Origin: Chrysogorgia sp. JL179-B06
Taxonomy: Eukaryota; Cnidaria; Anthozoa; Scleralcyonacea; Chrysogorgiidae
Direction of reading: 5' to 3'
Assembly (NCBI GenBank): GCA_035772405.1
Contig: JAYKKM010000473.1
Span: 62,001 to 126,000, forward strand
DNA: 64,000 nt
Part shown: positions 12,111 through 23,772 of the stretch, one piece after another
Position numbering within the stretch: position 1 is the first letter of the stretch
Layout of the letters: each line of letters starts with the position of its first letter
Notes under the pieces: generated by a model
Told to the model about the DNA's origin: nothing
The model's database searches: none
What the model saw: the letters and a program-made list of their open reading frames with translations, nothing else
Translations under genes and position numbers: made by a program

Positions 12111-12377
12111 ATGAAGGGTGTTGGAAACTTAGAAAGAGGAAAATATCAGGTGGCATATTCAGCAGATGGTTATCGTCGATTCCTACACCATCGCACAGTG
12201 CAGCTAGGTCAGTTACTGGTCAAAAGTCCAATTCCTTCAGAGTTGCCACTTGTCAGTCTAATACAAATGGAGACACATCTAGTGATGAAAGTAGTGAAGA
12301 GGCTGCTGAAACTATGCTGCAGGAATCAATATTCAAAGAAAGTAAAGGTGTTCATGAAAGAGAACAGTTTGCATCAG
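12111..12377 (+). CDS. ADAR: ADAR-like gene, exon A (N-terminal region)
   Basis: The exon is placed by the acceptor CCATTGCCAG before 12111 and the donor GCATCAG/GTATTA after 12377. In its frame it encodes about 89 residues that are basic at first, then rich in Ser and acidic residues (DTSSDESSEEAAE), as in disordered linkers. It leaves one base, which completes a Val codon with the first two bases of exon 21078-21187. The frame is also open upstream to an ATG at 12068, so 12068 could be the true start and the acceptor spurious. No Z-DNA-binding domain is visible. The call rests on phase match and downstream exons, not on homology of this exon. Confidence 0.6.
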
Positions 12378-13339
12378 GTATTAATATACAACTTGTGGTA
12401 ATACAAATAACTATACTTCGTCATATACCATGAAGTGTCTATGAATTGAAAAATTCTAATCATGTACATATATACAAATGCACAGTCAACCTGTCATGAA
12501 CTGTCATGAACAACTGCCAATGTGAAGAATGTTGTATGCAGTACGCTGTAAACCAGTCGGATGGATTTAGTGTTAGGGGTCGTGCCCGGCATGGGCACCA
12601 GATGAAAGTGTTCACAGATGCTCCCAAGCCCTCTAGATGCATCTTGGCCATATGTCATTCATATGTCCACTTGGAACCCGGCATGTTTTTACTTGCAAGG
12701 GTATTCGGGAAAAAGTGCTGGGAACCTGCATGGACATCCTGTTCAGACTAGTGCTTCGTGCCAGCCTTAATGTGTCCGGGTACTACCTCTTGATGTAGTG
12801 CCTGTTTTTGGGCACCGTGCTGGGTTTTTCACTCGGGTACGGTGTTCAGACTTTTCCCGACAAACAACCCCTTACTGCCCTTAGTCGACACTAATGGTCG
12901 ACAGCTAAGGTAAAAAATTCGAAAAATGGCATCACGAGTCTTGCAAAAGAAGAATAGATTGTTTCATGGTCTGCAAATATAATTGGGCTCTAGGTTTTTC
13001 CTAGCCTGCATACAGGTAGCAGGCATTATTGCAGGTTAGGGGATGTGAATAATCCCATCCAACCTGCTGAGATGCCTGCCACACAGGCTAAATTTTACCT
13101 AAAATGATCCAGTGATATGACTGAATCATTTGGTCATACTCCTTAGTCTAGACTTGCCAAATTGGTCAATAATTTTATTGCCTGATCTCAGCCCCTACTT
13201 AGCAGTTATGATTGAGCTGGACATGTTCTATATTGGTCAATATATGGTAATTTATGAGCACTGAATACAATTAACTCCATTAGATTTCACTCCATTAGAT
13301 TTGAAAGTATGACTGGTATCAGAGATTTTAAGATAATTC
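12378..13339. other. ADAR intron sequence, no feature recognised
   Basis: The interval starts at the splice donor. An 81-residue frame at 12506-12751 has no recognisable domain. Confidence 0.5.
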
Positions 13340-13490
13340 ATAACATAACATAACAACAGAACATAACATAACATAACAATATAACATAACAACATAACAA
13401 CATGACATGGACATGGACATGGACATGGACATGGACATGGACATGGACATGGACATGGACAATGACATGGCCATGACCATGACCATCAGA
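13340..13490. repeat. Simple repeats (ATAAC)n and (ACATGG)n
   Basis: Imperfect ATAAC pentamers at 13340-13400 run into about ten ACATGG hexamers at 13402-13461, then degenerate CATGAC units. The array lies in an ADAR intron. Confidence 0.9.
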
Positions 13491-15190
13491 TCATAACATA
13501 ACTTTATTTATACACGGTATGATCTTCAAGTTAAAATATACAAAGTATAATATTGAACAAAATTAACTAAATACAATTAGATAACGACTACAACTATAAA
13601 CACAGATAATGACTACGATAGAAAATGTGAACAATGTTGTGCTGTCAATTGTTAACAATGATGTTCTGCTAACTGTGAACAATGATGTGCTGCACCTAGC
13701 TGCGAACAGTGTTGTCAACAAGGTTATTCAGCCATGGTAACATTGTTCTCAAATCATTGTTTAACCATCAATACTGTTATAACTTGTTAACAAGGTTGAG
13801 TGCAAAAAAATAGCAAGCATGAATAACCATTGTGTCCATCAATGATGAACAACATTGTTGAAACTATGCCAAACAACAATTTTGTACAAAAAAAACCCAT
13901 TTTGTAATGTAATTGATATTGGCAAACTTGTATGCTAGTTACTCTGAACATGGTTATAACCACAAAGTGTTTTGATTGTTTTAAACAACATTTTGTTCAT
14001 TCAAGCGAATATTGTTCAGCCATGCTAGCCGCGTTGTTGCAGTTATATTGAAACAACTTGTGATATTTAACTTAGCTTTGTAAATAACAATTTTCAAAAA
14101 AAAAATAAAATATGCTGTCCTTACTTTTCGGCATTCATTCTAAAAATCTGTATTAAAATATTCAAGTAAAAATAAGCCAAAGGGAAATCACTTTTCCACT
14201 TACTCTTTCTACCCTGATTTATGCGACAATTTTTAATTGTCTGATACTATAGTAGTGATCGTAAATGCCTTTGTAAATGCGATTGTTTACAGCCTGACCA
14301 CAGGAATTTTGCTATTGAAGATTAACTCTGGCTACCTGCCTGCCTGCACCAAAGTATTTACGTCATAGGCCTATTATTCCCACATTTCAAGCGACGCGGA
14401 ATTTGTCGCATAAAGTTCATCATGTTTGATTAAGGTTTTGGAATGTAAAAGGACACGATATATAAGTTTTAACAGCTAGGACAAAATTGGTGTAATTTGT
14501 TCACGTTTATATAAAAAATAAAACACTTTCCTTTGTCATGATTAAAAAACCGATACCACCATAAGATTCAGCGCATCAAGAAGTTCCAAAATTGGTCATG
14601 AAAACAAAGTAGAATTTTTCATTTCATAGGCTGCAAATGAAGACGAAATCACCACAAACATGTCGCTGTTTGCCATCATGGCAAAGTTCAACATTAACTC
14701 TTGCCCAGTTGCCAGAGGCAAATTTGTTTTTGATTTGGCAACTCCAAATAGCATGTTCTGCTTATTACTACACTGTAAAAACATATTAGTAAAAACAACC
14801 AATTTAACTGGCTTGTTTCGGATTTACCAATTTTTGGTTGTTTTAACCATTCAAATTGGTATGAATCTGAGACAACCTATCAAATTGGCTGTTTCAACCA
14901 ATCTGTTTCTATAGTATACATGTAAAATTCATCTCCCTTTCCACATACCAACTGCGCAATTGTCACCATTCTACTCAATTACTGTAGTTACAAAACATTT
15001 TCTTTAAAAAAATATTAATGCCGACCTTCCTATCTTTAAAAAATTATGAAAATTTCAAATGGTGGCAAGAATATTTAAAATGCAGTCTCGAGACGACGTA
15101 ATCTGCTAGTTCATTTTAACTCTAATCCAGGGGCTCTGAAGTCATCTTTTTGTATAGTGGGTTCCCAAGTATATAATTGGATATAATATG
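13491..15190. other. ADAR intron, degenerate repeats
   Basis: Between 13620 and 14050 the sequence repeatedly contains AACAATGNTGTGCTG-like units, an old tandem array. From 14780 to 14910 there are several AACCAATTT / AAATTGGT words in both orientations, possibly a decayed foldback element. No gene is seen. Confidence 0.45.
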
Positions 15191-15290
15191 AAAAGGAGAA
15201 ATAAGAGAACTTCAATGTGTCGAAAAAGTACTAACCGATAGTAAATTAAAGCTGTGTTGGACTGGTGATTTTACATCCTTAAAGACTTTC

Positions 15291-15891
15291 GTGGTAGATA
15301 ATGTTAAGATCACCGGTGCTTGGAATTCTCCAGGTGGAGAGAAGAAAGTTTATAGCGATAAGACAACGTCGATTACATGGCTCATGAAGAAAACATCTCT
15401 TTACTTTAGTGGTGTGGAAGCCGAACATATCAAGCGTTCTTTCTGCTCAATTATCAGCCCTGATAGAGTCAGTAATAATACAATGGTGGATAAAGTTTAT
15501 TCAACACCTAATTATAGGACACCTTGCCCATGTAAATGCAAAGAACTCGAAACTGACTTTGAGGGAATGAAGATGGACTATAGTAATTACTGAAGCAAAG
15601 CTAAACAAGGATTTACAAGATATTATTAAAACCACCCATATATTGAGAGAAAAGATGCGTGAAATGCAAGAGGAAGTTTCATCCATTAAACGACAGACCA
15701 ACAGCTCGTCACACATGGCTGGTCAGGTCGGTGAAGTGGTTGTCAAAACCTGTGAAGTTAATAAGTTAGGTATAATTCTTATTGATTCTATTTGTCAAGA
15801 ATTACCAAGTCTGAAACCAAAACAATACATGATAAATGGGGCCGAAGAAAAGAATACAAGCTCATCTCATGTCAGAGTAAATCAATCATGA
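15291..15891 (+). pseudogene. LINE A ORF1-like region
   Basis: Two overlapping frames (15291-15593 and 15643-15891) surround a frame change near 15595. The second contains LREKMREMQEEVSSIKRQT, a coiled-coil-like segment typical of LINE ORF1 proteins. Position upstream of the endonuclease supports the call. No RRM or zinc knuckle is clear. Confidence 0.5.
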
Positions 15892-16515
15892 TAATAATGT
15901 CGATCATGCAAATCAATCATCTAATTTAAATGTTGTTTACGAAGAGAACAAAAGAAAAAATGTCGCGGATTTAAATGCACAACTTCTAGCATATCGGGCA
16001 AAGCATAATGCAAAGCAAAAAGAAGTTCACAACAAATCACAGTCCTTTCAACCAAATAAGATAATACGTAATCACAAGATTCAACCAATGATCCCCAACA
16101 AAATCCTCCTTGTTAATTCGTTTTAGAAACAGTTTCATAGTCACTGCTTCAAACAATTTTAATTCGAAATAATTTTGATACTATTTGATATTGTAATTTT
16201 ACCCTTTTAACTATATGTGAACCGTTGTAATTCAGTTTTTTACTGCAAAAATGGTCTATTAAAACAAATTTAATATTTAAATTACTGCACATAATGCACC
16301 ACCTAGTTTTAGGCTACCTAAAAGGGCTTTTCGCTCTAAACCAAATAGCACGGCGAAACCATTCAAAGTAAATATTTCACGACATGGTGATGAGCCCCCT
16401 TTTCGAGAGCGATTAATGAACAGTATACACCTCCACACGTGAGTCGAACACGAAAATATCTCGAACACGTTTATCTCGAAACAAGACGTTAAATTCTCCA
16501 GGTTTTGAAACGGAC

Positions 16516-17356
16516 ATGCAGTCCAACGGTTTAACTGGTGATCTCCATTTATTGAATGCACGTCGTATTGGAGTACTGTCGCCTGTAAATTCGAGGGCAT
16601 TTCTCCCCAACTTTTCAAATATTCAAATTGACTATGAGCTACAAAGCGAAGCATTTAATCATGCAATTGAAACTCGCATAACTGGATATCGCGTTAAACC
16701 TCCCCTTTCTGTACCTCGCCAACCTGTGAGGAAAGTTATTGCTGTTGAACCTAGTAAATCCTATACCTCCCTACCTAGCTTGTTCATCTCTAACTCAAGG
16801 TCATTGGTCAACAAAATAGACGAATTGTCTAGCATAGTCGACAACTGTTCGGCGGATATCGTCGCTATTACAGAGACTTGGCTGTCCGCAAACGTTATTA
16901 ATACTGCAATTGATCTCACTGGCTTTTTTACTTTTGAGGAATGATCGATCAGAGGGACGGCGAGGCGGAGGTGTCTGTGCGTACGTGAGTACACGCCTTC
17001 CCATTGTCCATCTAAAGGAGTTTGAGAGCCCTGACTTTGAGACCCCTGACTTTGAGACCCTGCATTGGCTTCTCCTAAAACCTCACCGTCTTCCCCGCGG
17101 CTTGAACTCCATTGTCCTGTCAATTGTGTACCATCCTCCAGGAAATGACGATAATGCACTTTTAACGCATCTTTCAGAGAACCTTGATCGTACACTCTCG
17201 TCTCATCCAGGTTCTAGTGTTATATTAGCGGGCGACTTTAACCAATTCAGACATAATCAACTATGTAACTCTTTTAACCTGAAGCAGGTGGTCAAAGAAG
17301 CAACGAGAGGTAATAACATCTTGGATACAATTTTTACTAACATCCAAATTCTATAA
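16516..17356 (+). pseudogene. LINE A endonuclease (EEP) domain, frame-broken
   Basis: The first frame reaches LFISNSRSLVNKIDELSS and VAITETWLS, the N-terminal APE-type endonuclease motifs with the catalytic Glu of ETW. A shifted frame from about 16910 continues with RRGGGVCAYVS, VYHPPG and VILAGDFNQF, the Asp/Asn motif. The frame break lies near 16940. This is the nuclease that nicks target DNA for target-primed reverse transcription. Confidence 0.8.
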
Positions 17357-17370
17357 GTGCCCAGAAGTGG

Positions 17371-18966
17371 TTGCCCCGATTGGACTATCGGACCACAACT
17401 CTGTCGTGTTTAAACCGCTCCAGGCAAATGTATTCTCTGGGTCAAGGTCAGTCCGTTTTGTTAGAGATACCCGTCCTGCTAATCTTCGTGCTGTTGGCGA
17501 GTCGCTCTCAAAGGTTAACTGGAATCCGCTCTATCATGGAATCTTGTGAAGAACAGTTCAAGTTTTTCTCTTCTGTTGTTAACAATATAATTGAGGAGAA
17601 CTTACCCTTAAAGCGGGTCAAGGAAGATTCCAACGATAAGCCTTGGATCACCCCGGAAATAAAAGTTCTGATTTCCAAACGTCAGGCAGCTTGGACTGTT
17701 GGTAATGGCCTGATGTTTCGATTTTATCGAAATAAAATTAATGTTCTTTGTAAGAAAGCGCGTTCGTGCTATTACTACCATAATATTGCTGAAGTCCACC
17801 AGTCCAACCCGCGAAAGTGGTGGACAGCTGTTAAGCGTATTGCTGGCCTTTCTTCTAGGAAAAATTTCACCACCCTGATTCATGAAGGACAATCTTATTC
17901 GGACGTGGCACTTGCTAACTTGTTCAACGACACGTTTATTGCTGTTGGATCCTCACTTCCTGCTTTAGACTGGTCACCTTTACCCGTAAACGAACTTCCA
18001 GCTGATTTCTACATCTCCGTTCACGATACGGAAATGGCGCTTCTTTCACCAAAGCTTCATTCATCTGCCGGTCCGGATGAGATTTCCGCATGGTTCCTTC
18101 GCGAGAATGCTTCTGTTCTCTGTCGCCCTCTGTGCGCTATTTTTAATTTATCTGTCCAAGAAGGATCCATTCCATCGTTGTGGAAGTCTGCCAATGTTAC
18201 CTCGGTCCAAAAGTGTTCACCTTCACTGAACGTTAACTCTGACTTTAGGCCAATCTCCCTTACACCGATCGTCAGCAAAATCCTCGAGTCATTCCCATAT
18301 AAGTGGCTGTTTAAGTCCGTTGTTGATAAGATCGATCCTCTGCAATTCGGTTCATTAAAAGGCTCGAGCATCACAATGGCACTGGTATATCTACTCCACA
18401 GATTGCATGAGGCGAGCGATAAAACTGGGTCTGCTTTAAGGATCTGCTTACTCGACTTTTTTAAAGCGTTTGATCGTATAGATCATAACTTCCTGTTGAA
18501 CAAACTATTACACATGGACGTCCATCCTGTGCTCGTTAACTGGATTGCCAACCATACCCGTGTTGGTCCTCACTTTTCCGACTGGAAGCCCATTAATGCC
18601 GGTGTCCCTCAGGGAACAAAGCTAGGTCCTCTTTTATTCCTGGTCATGGTCAACGATCTCGTAGTTTCTGATAGAGCTGTCAAGTATGTGGATGATACTA
18701 CCATTTGGGAAGTCAACTCACTGAATTCACAGTCTCGTTTACCTTCATTGGTCTCTGCGTGCACAGACAATATGATGCTAAATCGGCAAATAACAATATG
18801 ATGCTAAATCCGTCCAAGACTAAAGAAATGCACATCTGCTTCTCGCACCATCCCCCTTCTTATTCTCCTATAATTATTGATGGCCTGGAGATTGATATAG
18901 TCACAGAAGCGAAATTGTTAGGACTGATGATCTCCAATGATCTCAAATGGAACATTCACGTGGATT
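17371..18966 (+). pseudogene. LINE A reverse transcriptase, frame-broken
   Basis: The main 476-codon frame carries the RT palm motifs in order: SSAGPDEISAWFL, DFRPISLTPIVSKILE, ICLLDFFKAFDRIDH (catalytic Asp), GVPQGTKLGPLLFLVMVNDL and KYVDDTTI (the YxDD box reads YVDD). A break near 18780 leads to a frame with NPSKTKEMHICF and KLLGLMISNDLKWN. Sequence then stops abruptly at LINE B and resumes at 20075. Confidence 0.85.
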
Positions 18967-18969
18967 ATG

Positions 18970-20042
18970 GAAAAACCATTGGAATAAACCATTGGAATAT
19001 GGTGTACCTCAGGGTTCTGTACTGGGTCCACTTCTGTTTTCACTCTTTGCGCCATTGGAAGATGTGATCAAAGCCCACGGCCTTGATTGCATAATGTACG
19101 CTGATGACACACAGCTGTATATGTCTATAAAATCTCCATGTGATCGACCTGCTGCTCTAGCTAAACTTGAGTTATGTATTAAGGACATCACCATCTGGTG
19201 TACTATGAATGGTCTTATATTCAATCCAAGTAAAACCGAGATTGTCCATCTATCATCACGTTTTATGCATTGCGAACCAATGCCAGAAATATGTGTCAAT
19301 GATGTGATAATCCAACCGGCTCCGGTTGCACGTGATCTCGGTGTTGCTGTTGATAGACATTTAAAATTAAATACTCATGTAAATAACATTTGAAAATCGG
19401 CCACTTTGGCTATCAGAAATATTGGCAAGATCAGGAAATATTTGAGTAAAAAGGACTGCGAGAAGTTGGTGCATGCATTCATAACATCAACGTCTTGACA
19501 GCTGTAATAGCATCCTATATGGCTTACCAGAAACTGAATTGAGCAAGTTACAGCGAATTCAAAATACAGCTGCTAGACTTGTTGAAGGGGTTAAAAAATC
19601 GGAGCATATCTCCCCTGTGCTACGTAATCTTCACTGGTTGCCGGTGAGATCACGGATTGTTTTTAAGATACTAATAATTACTTTCATGGCTTTGCATGGC
19701 CAGGCGCCTGTTTATATTACTGATTTGCTAACTAAATATAAACCTACTCGTACTTTGAGATCATCTGACCGAAATCTGCTGCTCGAGCCAAAATCCAAAA
19801 CGGTGACTCATGGAGACAGAGCATTCTCGGTTGCAGCACCAAAACTGTGGAATTCATTACCACAGGAAATTAGAAGCTATGAAATGTTAAGTAGTTTTAA
19901 GTCTGCAGTTAAGACTTTTCTTTTTTAAAATTAATAGTTATTGTTCATAGTGTTAATATAATGTAGTTTTTAAAAGTAACTTTAAGAATATATATATTGT
20001 TGTAAGAGCATTGAGACTGTTGTATAATGCTCCTAATACGTC

Positions 20043-20074
<32 letters not shown>
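18970..20074 (+). mobile_element. LINE B, 5'-truncated, nested in LINE A
   Basis: The copy begins within RT just before GVPQGSVLGPLLFSLF and carries MYADDTQLY (YADD catalytic box). After a break near 19390 it continues to RIQNTAARLVEG, NLHWLPVRSRI and LWNSLPQEIRS, then ends in a (TTA)n tail at about 20043-20073. LINE A coding sequence stops at 18969 and continues at 20075, with ATTATG on both sides as a likely target duplication. LINE B is a different family from LINE A. Confidence 0.8.
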
Positions 20075-20326
20075 GTTTGTAAGAAAGCTGCCAAGCGCCT
20101 ATATGCTTTGCGACTACTTAGGAGAAGCGGTATACCTGTTAACGTATTGTTCTTTGTGTATTGCACCTGTATACGACCTATCTTAGAATACGCATGTGAA
20201 ACGTTGCATCATAGCCTTCCCCAATATTTGAGTGATCAGATAGAAAACATTCAGAAAAGGGCATTTAAAATCATGTTTCCAGGAAGAGGATATATTGATT
20301 ATTTAACGAATACCACCTATATGTAA
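20075..20326 (+). pseudogene. LINE A C-terminal domain after LINE B
   Basis: The frame beginning CKKAAKRLYALRLLRRSG and continuing YCTCIRPILEYACETLH and RAFKIMFPG is the standard C-terminal segment of CR1-type polyproteins. It continues the LINE A protein from 18966, which is what proves the nesting. Confidence 0.8.
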
Positions 20327-20680
20327 ACGCTTCTTTTCGAACATGACTGTCCCCTCTCATAAGTTGAATGCATTAGTTCCGCCAAAACGAACATTAACAT
20401 ATAGCTTGAGGGCCCAAGCCTCACTATCGGTGCCGAAGTGCCGCACAAAGCGTTTCTCGGACAGCTTTGTACCATCTGCTACTCGTGTATATAATTCAAA
20501 CTAGATTTATTGTCATCGATTGTTTTCAAAATACCTTACTTATAATTAATTTTTAATAGTCTACCTTTCCCATTTTATCCTAATTGTATATTTTAATATT
20601 TTTATTGTAATGTGATTCCATGTAATTCAGTTTTTAACTGCCATTTGGAAATTTTAATAAATCAATCAATCAATCAATAT

Positions 20681-21077
20681 ATAGTGGATGACGTAATGAT
20701 GTCAAGATAAGCGGTGACGTAATGATTTCAACATAAAAAAGAAAATTCAACATAAGAAAGAAAAATATCCAAAATTACAACGGCAGAACCTTTGTCTGCT
20801 TGCTTGATGACTATATCCTTGTAGTTCTTAAGGTTTTTGAGAGCTAATGTATCCGAACTAATTTATATATATGTAAATTTCAAAAGGTACCGAAATGTAT
20901 AAAATTAACTTATGAATTGAAAATCGACGTTAATCCCGTGTGGGTGTAGAGTGTTAAGGAATAGGACACACGAGGCGACAAATCTCGGGAGCGACGTCCC
21001 CGCGATTTGTAGTCTCGTGTGTCCCAACCTTTAAAGTTGAAAAGTTGAGTATAAACATAAAGCTATTTTTTTTGCAG
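20681..21077. other. ADAR intron with a small foldback
   Basis: A hairpin-forming pair GGACACACGAGGCGACAAAT / ATTTGTAGTCTCGTGTGTCC lies at 20963-21024, probably a MITE remnant. The interval ends in a T-rich tract and the acceptor TTTTTTTTGCAG of the next exon. Confidence 0.6.
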
Positions 21078-21187
21078 TGTGGGATGATATCTTATCTCAT
21101 AGAAAGGGCTTCTCAAATGTTGATGAATATGAATCCAGGGATCCTGTCAGTGTCGTGAACGAGTATGGTCAACAGAACAGATTAAAG
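21078..21187 (+). CDS. ADAR: ADAR-like gene, exon B (start of dsRBD 1)
   Basis: The acceptor TTTTTTTTGCAG precedes the exon and the donor AAG/GTAAGA follows it. The first two bases complete a codon begun in the previous exon. It then encodes WDDILSHRKGF and DPVSVVNEYGQQNRLK, the alpha-1 helix start of a double-stranded-RNA-binding domain (DPVSVVNEY is the usual helix-1 pattern), and ends exactly on a codon boundary. The dsRBD continues in exon 25907-26078 across a 4.7-kb intron filled by a minisatellite. Confidence 0.85.
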
Positions 21188-21638
21188 GTAAGATAGTATA
21201 AGACAGTAAAATACGCTTCCCTTATAAACAAACTGCCCTGGCTGCCAGAGGTTCTTTGGCGCTCGCAAAGGAGAACGGGTAATATTGTGGAAGCGGCAAG
21301 CGTGCTGGACCATTACGAACATCATTAAGACGATTTCAGAATTATAGAATAGTTCCTCTAAGTTTTTTGTTCTTGGCAGATGTTCCTAACATGGTATTAT
21401 TACCGCATGCATACTCTACTCTATCTCGATATTGATTGGCTGTTGGCATACAACTAATTTGTGACATCAGCTTCATGTGACGTCACTGTTCCAATATTAT
21501 GGTTCAAAAAGTGTAGCTATGACATCATTATTCCAATATCAACTTGCTGTTACCAGCTTGTATACAGCGAAAGGAAATGGTGGGTTCTTTGCAAAGATTT
21601 GCCGACGTAACAGAAAACTCATTGTTTTAGCGCTGCTT
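21188..21638. other. ADAR intron, no feature recognised
   Basis: The interval follows the splice donor. A short partial duplication (TGACGTCACTGTTCCAATATTAT / TGACATCATTATTCCAATATCA) is present at 21478-21540. Nothing else is seen. Confidence 0.5.
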
Positions 21639-21810
21639 ATGCATAATAAAACAATTATTGGATTTGGTTTTCGCATGATATCGAGAATTATCAAGGCCTC
21701 AGTTTGTGTTGTCCGCCTCAGCTTTCGGCTTCGGCAGATAACACAAACCTTAGCCTTAATAATTCTCAATATCATGCTTCACCTCATCCAATAACTGTTA
21801 ATTATTAGAT
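21639..21810. mobile_element. Small foldback element
   Basis: Left arm pieces ATTATTGGAT...GCATGATATCGAGAATTATCAAGGC and right arm GCCTTAATAATTCTCAATATCATGC...ATCCAATAA are reverse complements around a centre near 21727. The structure is a near-perfect hairpin of about 170 bp with no coding capacity. Confidence 0.7.
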
Positions 21811-22096
21811 GAGAAAACTTATGCCTTAACCTATAGTGAATCATTAACCAGTGAATTATCCATGACATGTATATTATAATAATGGAACCTACGGTATGTT
21901 TGTCTTAAAAATGCATTTTACACATTTATTCTCTGCTGATTTAGTTAAATCTGTTGTTAGCTTACTAACAGCACTGTCTAGTAATCCACTATGAGAAAAT
22001 TTCAAAACCTGGACGGTCTGTGACCTGGTTTATGCACCATCCACCCCTAGTCTATAACAAATATTGTGATATTTGTCTTTGATCAATCTATCAGTG

Positions 22097-22500
22097 CAAG
22101 TGTCTATGAAATGAAAATTCACCCCAGCTTTTTTATTGTATTTGAAAGAACACGTAAAATTATGAAAAATATCTTTTACATGACTTTCACATCTTATGCC
22201 GTTCTTGAGTTATTAAGCTTCATGTAACTTGAGCTGTGACATCACAAGATGGACACAGGACTACATCAAAACAGAAAATCTGGCATATCTTTGGATTGGT
22301 TTTACTAAACAGGCTCAAACCATGCAGACGTACTGAGTCAACAAGTCTCAGCATTGTGATTGTTGTTATTAGGTTCCCATGTTAACAGATTCGTTCCCAG
22401 GCCACTTTGTTTAGAAATAAAATATTGTATATTTTTCGTTATTGCTCTCAAATACAATCATAAAAAACTGGGGTGAATTTTCATTTCATAGTCACTTTAA
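22097..22500. mobile_element. Foldback MITE, about 400 bp
   Basis: The left end TCTATGAAATGAAAATTCACCCC is the reverse complement of the right end GGGGTGAATTTTCATTTCATAG, which is followed by CACTTTAA. Internal words are shared with the foldback at 11385-11862, so it is probably the same family. Confidence 0.65.
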
Positions 22501-22740
22501 AGGCAACACATCAATATAATGATAAAGACCCTCCATGAACTATAAATGAGTAATACTAATATTTCCATTAGTATCACAGATTTGGATTTATCTTTACACA
22601 GTTTAGATAAGTAGTCTTTTTGTTTCATAAAAATGGGCCTCCCTTTTGGTCACACCCCATGCTCATTGCTCCACAAGGCTGACTCAGGCATTAATGTTCC
22701 ATGCGGTACCCACATGTTCGCATCGCGGACCTATTTTTAT

Positions 22741-22858
22741 ATAAATTTTGACACTCGAACAAATATTACAAAAAATAGCATTGCCATGTTTAGTGTTTAC
22801 ATTAAATTTCGTCTGCGTGTCAGGCGTACTGCATTGGGGGGGGGGGGGGGGGGGGGGG
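22741..22858. repeat. hAT-related fragment ending in poly-G
   Basis: The stretch AAAAAATAGCATTGCC...GTGTTTACATTAAA...GCGTGTCAGGCG matches the interior of the hAT element at 4130-4240. It then runs into G23 at 22836-22858. Confidence 0.6.
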
Positions 22859-23295
22859 TGGGGGGTGTTAATTGTATCAGCATTTGATTATTTGATTATT
22901 GTATATATTCATGGGCTTATAAGTACATGTAGATAACCTGCTCAGAATTAATGAGTACAGCTTATCGAAATTGTCGGTATTACTTTGTTTTGAATGGTCA
23001 CGACTATCAATTTGGGGCTATTGTGCATAAGCACTGTTAGTTTGATTCATTTATGTTGTTGAAACATAATCAATTTCCTCTAGACATGCCTTGTTCCTTG
23101 GCCATTTATTGGCTGTATAATTGTAGCCTAAGTGAAATTTGGTGCTGTTCCAATAATATGAATTGTCAAATTAATAAGAGCATTTGAAGCTGCCTGAATA
23201 ATTATATTATTAGCCAACTTATCAATGTTAACCCAGGGTGCAGGGGACACTGATGGGTTATTGACTGATTGACTTTTTCTGTGACCGTAAAATAA

Positions 23296-23420
23296 TTTAA
23301 CTACTTAATGACCAAGAGTGAGATCTTTACGGTAAAATATCAAACCGTATTGGCCGAGCAATAGCTGCCAAGGTTTGGTATTTTACTGTAAAGACCGAAA
23401 AGGTTATTAAGTAGTCCATT
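23296..23420. repeat. Foldback sequence
   Basis: ACTACTTAATGACC...TCTTTACGGTAAAATA...CAAACC is mirrored by GGTTTGGTATTTTACTGTAAAGA...GGTTATTAAGTAGT. It is a hairpin of about 120 bp, probably a MITE remnant. Confidence 0.65.
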
Positions 23421-23772
23421 ATATGACACTTTTTATTCCAAAATCAATCATGTATTTATTATTATTTATTTTTTATGTTTATAATTGTTTATCGTTTATT
23501 CTCATTTATTTTGCAGCAACAACTCTCTTATTAGGATTTTGTGTTTGTTCCCAATAATCACAGGGCATTAGTCAGTGAAATTTTATCCATAGACACAGTT
23601 GCCATAATGTTCTGTCCAACTTATCACCTTTATCAACCTTGTGATTAAAATAATAAAGATCAACTAACAGTATATTAACACGGCATTAAACTTATGTCAT
23701 GCATTATGCTACTGTTTTATTTAATACGATACATAATTTTATAAAACTTTTCACTGTCCTTGGGACCTAGTT

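Larger units (their letters stand above)
15200..20680 (+). mobile_element. LINE A (CR1/jockey-like), interrupted by LINE B
   Basis: A long non-LTR retrotransposon lies on the plus strand in the order ORF1-like coiled-coil region, endonuclease, reverse transcriptase and C-terminal domain. It ends in a short AATC repeat tail (AAATCAATCAATCAATCAAT at about 20658-20677), as CR1-type LINEs often do. LINE B (18970-20074) is inserted into its RT C-terminal part. Multiple frameshifts make it inactive. The 5' boundary is an estimate. Confidence 0.8.
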
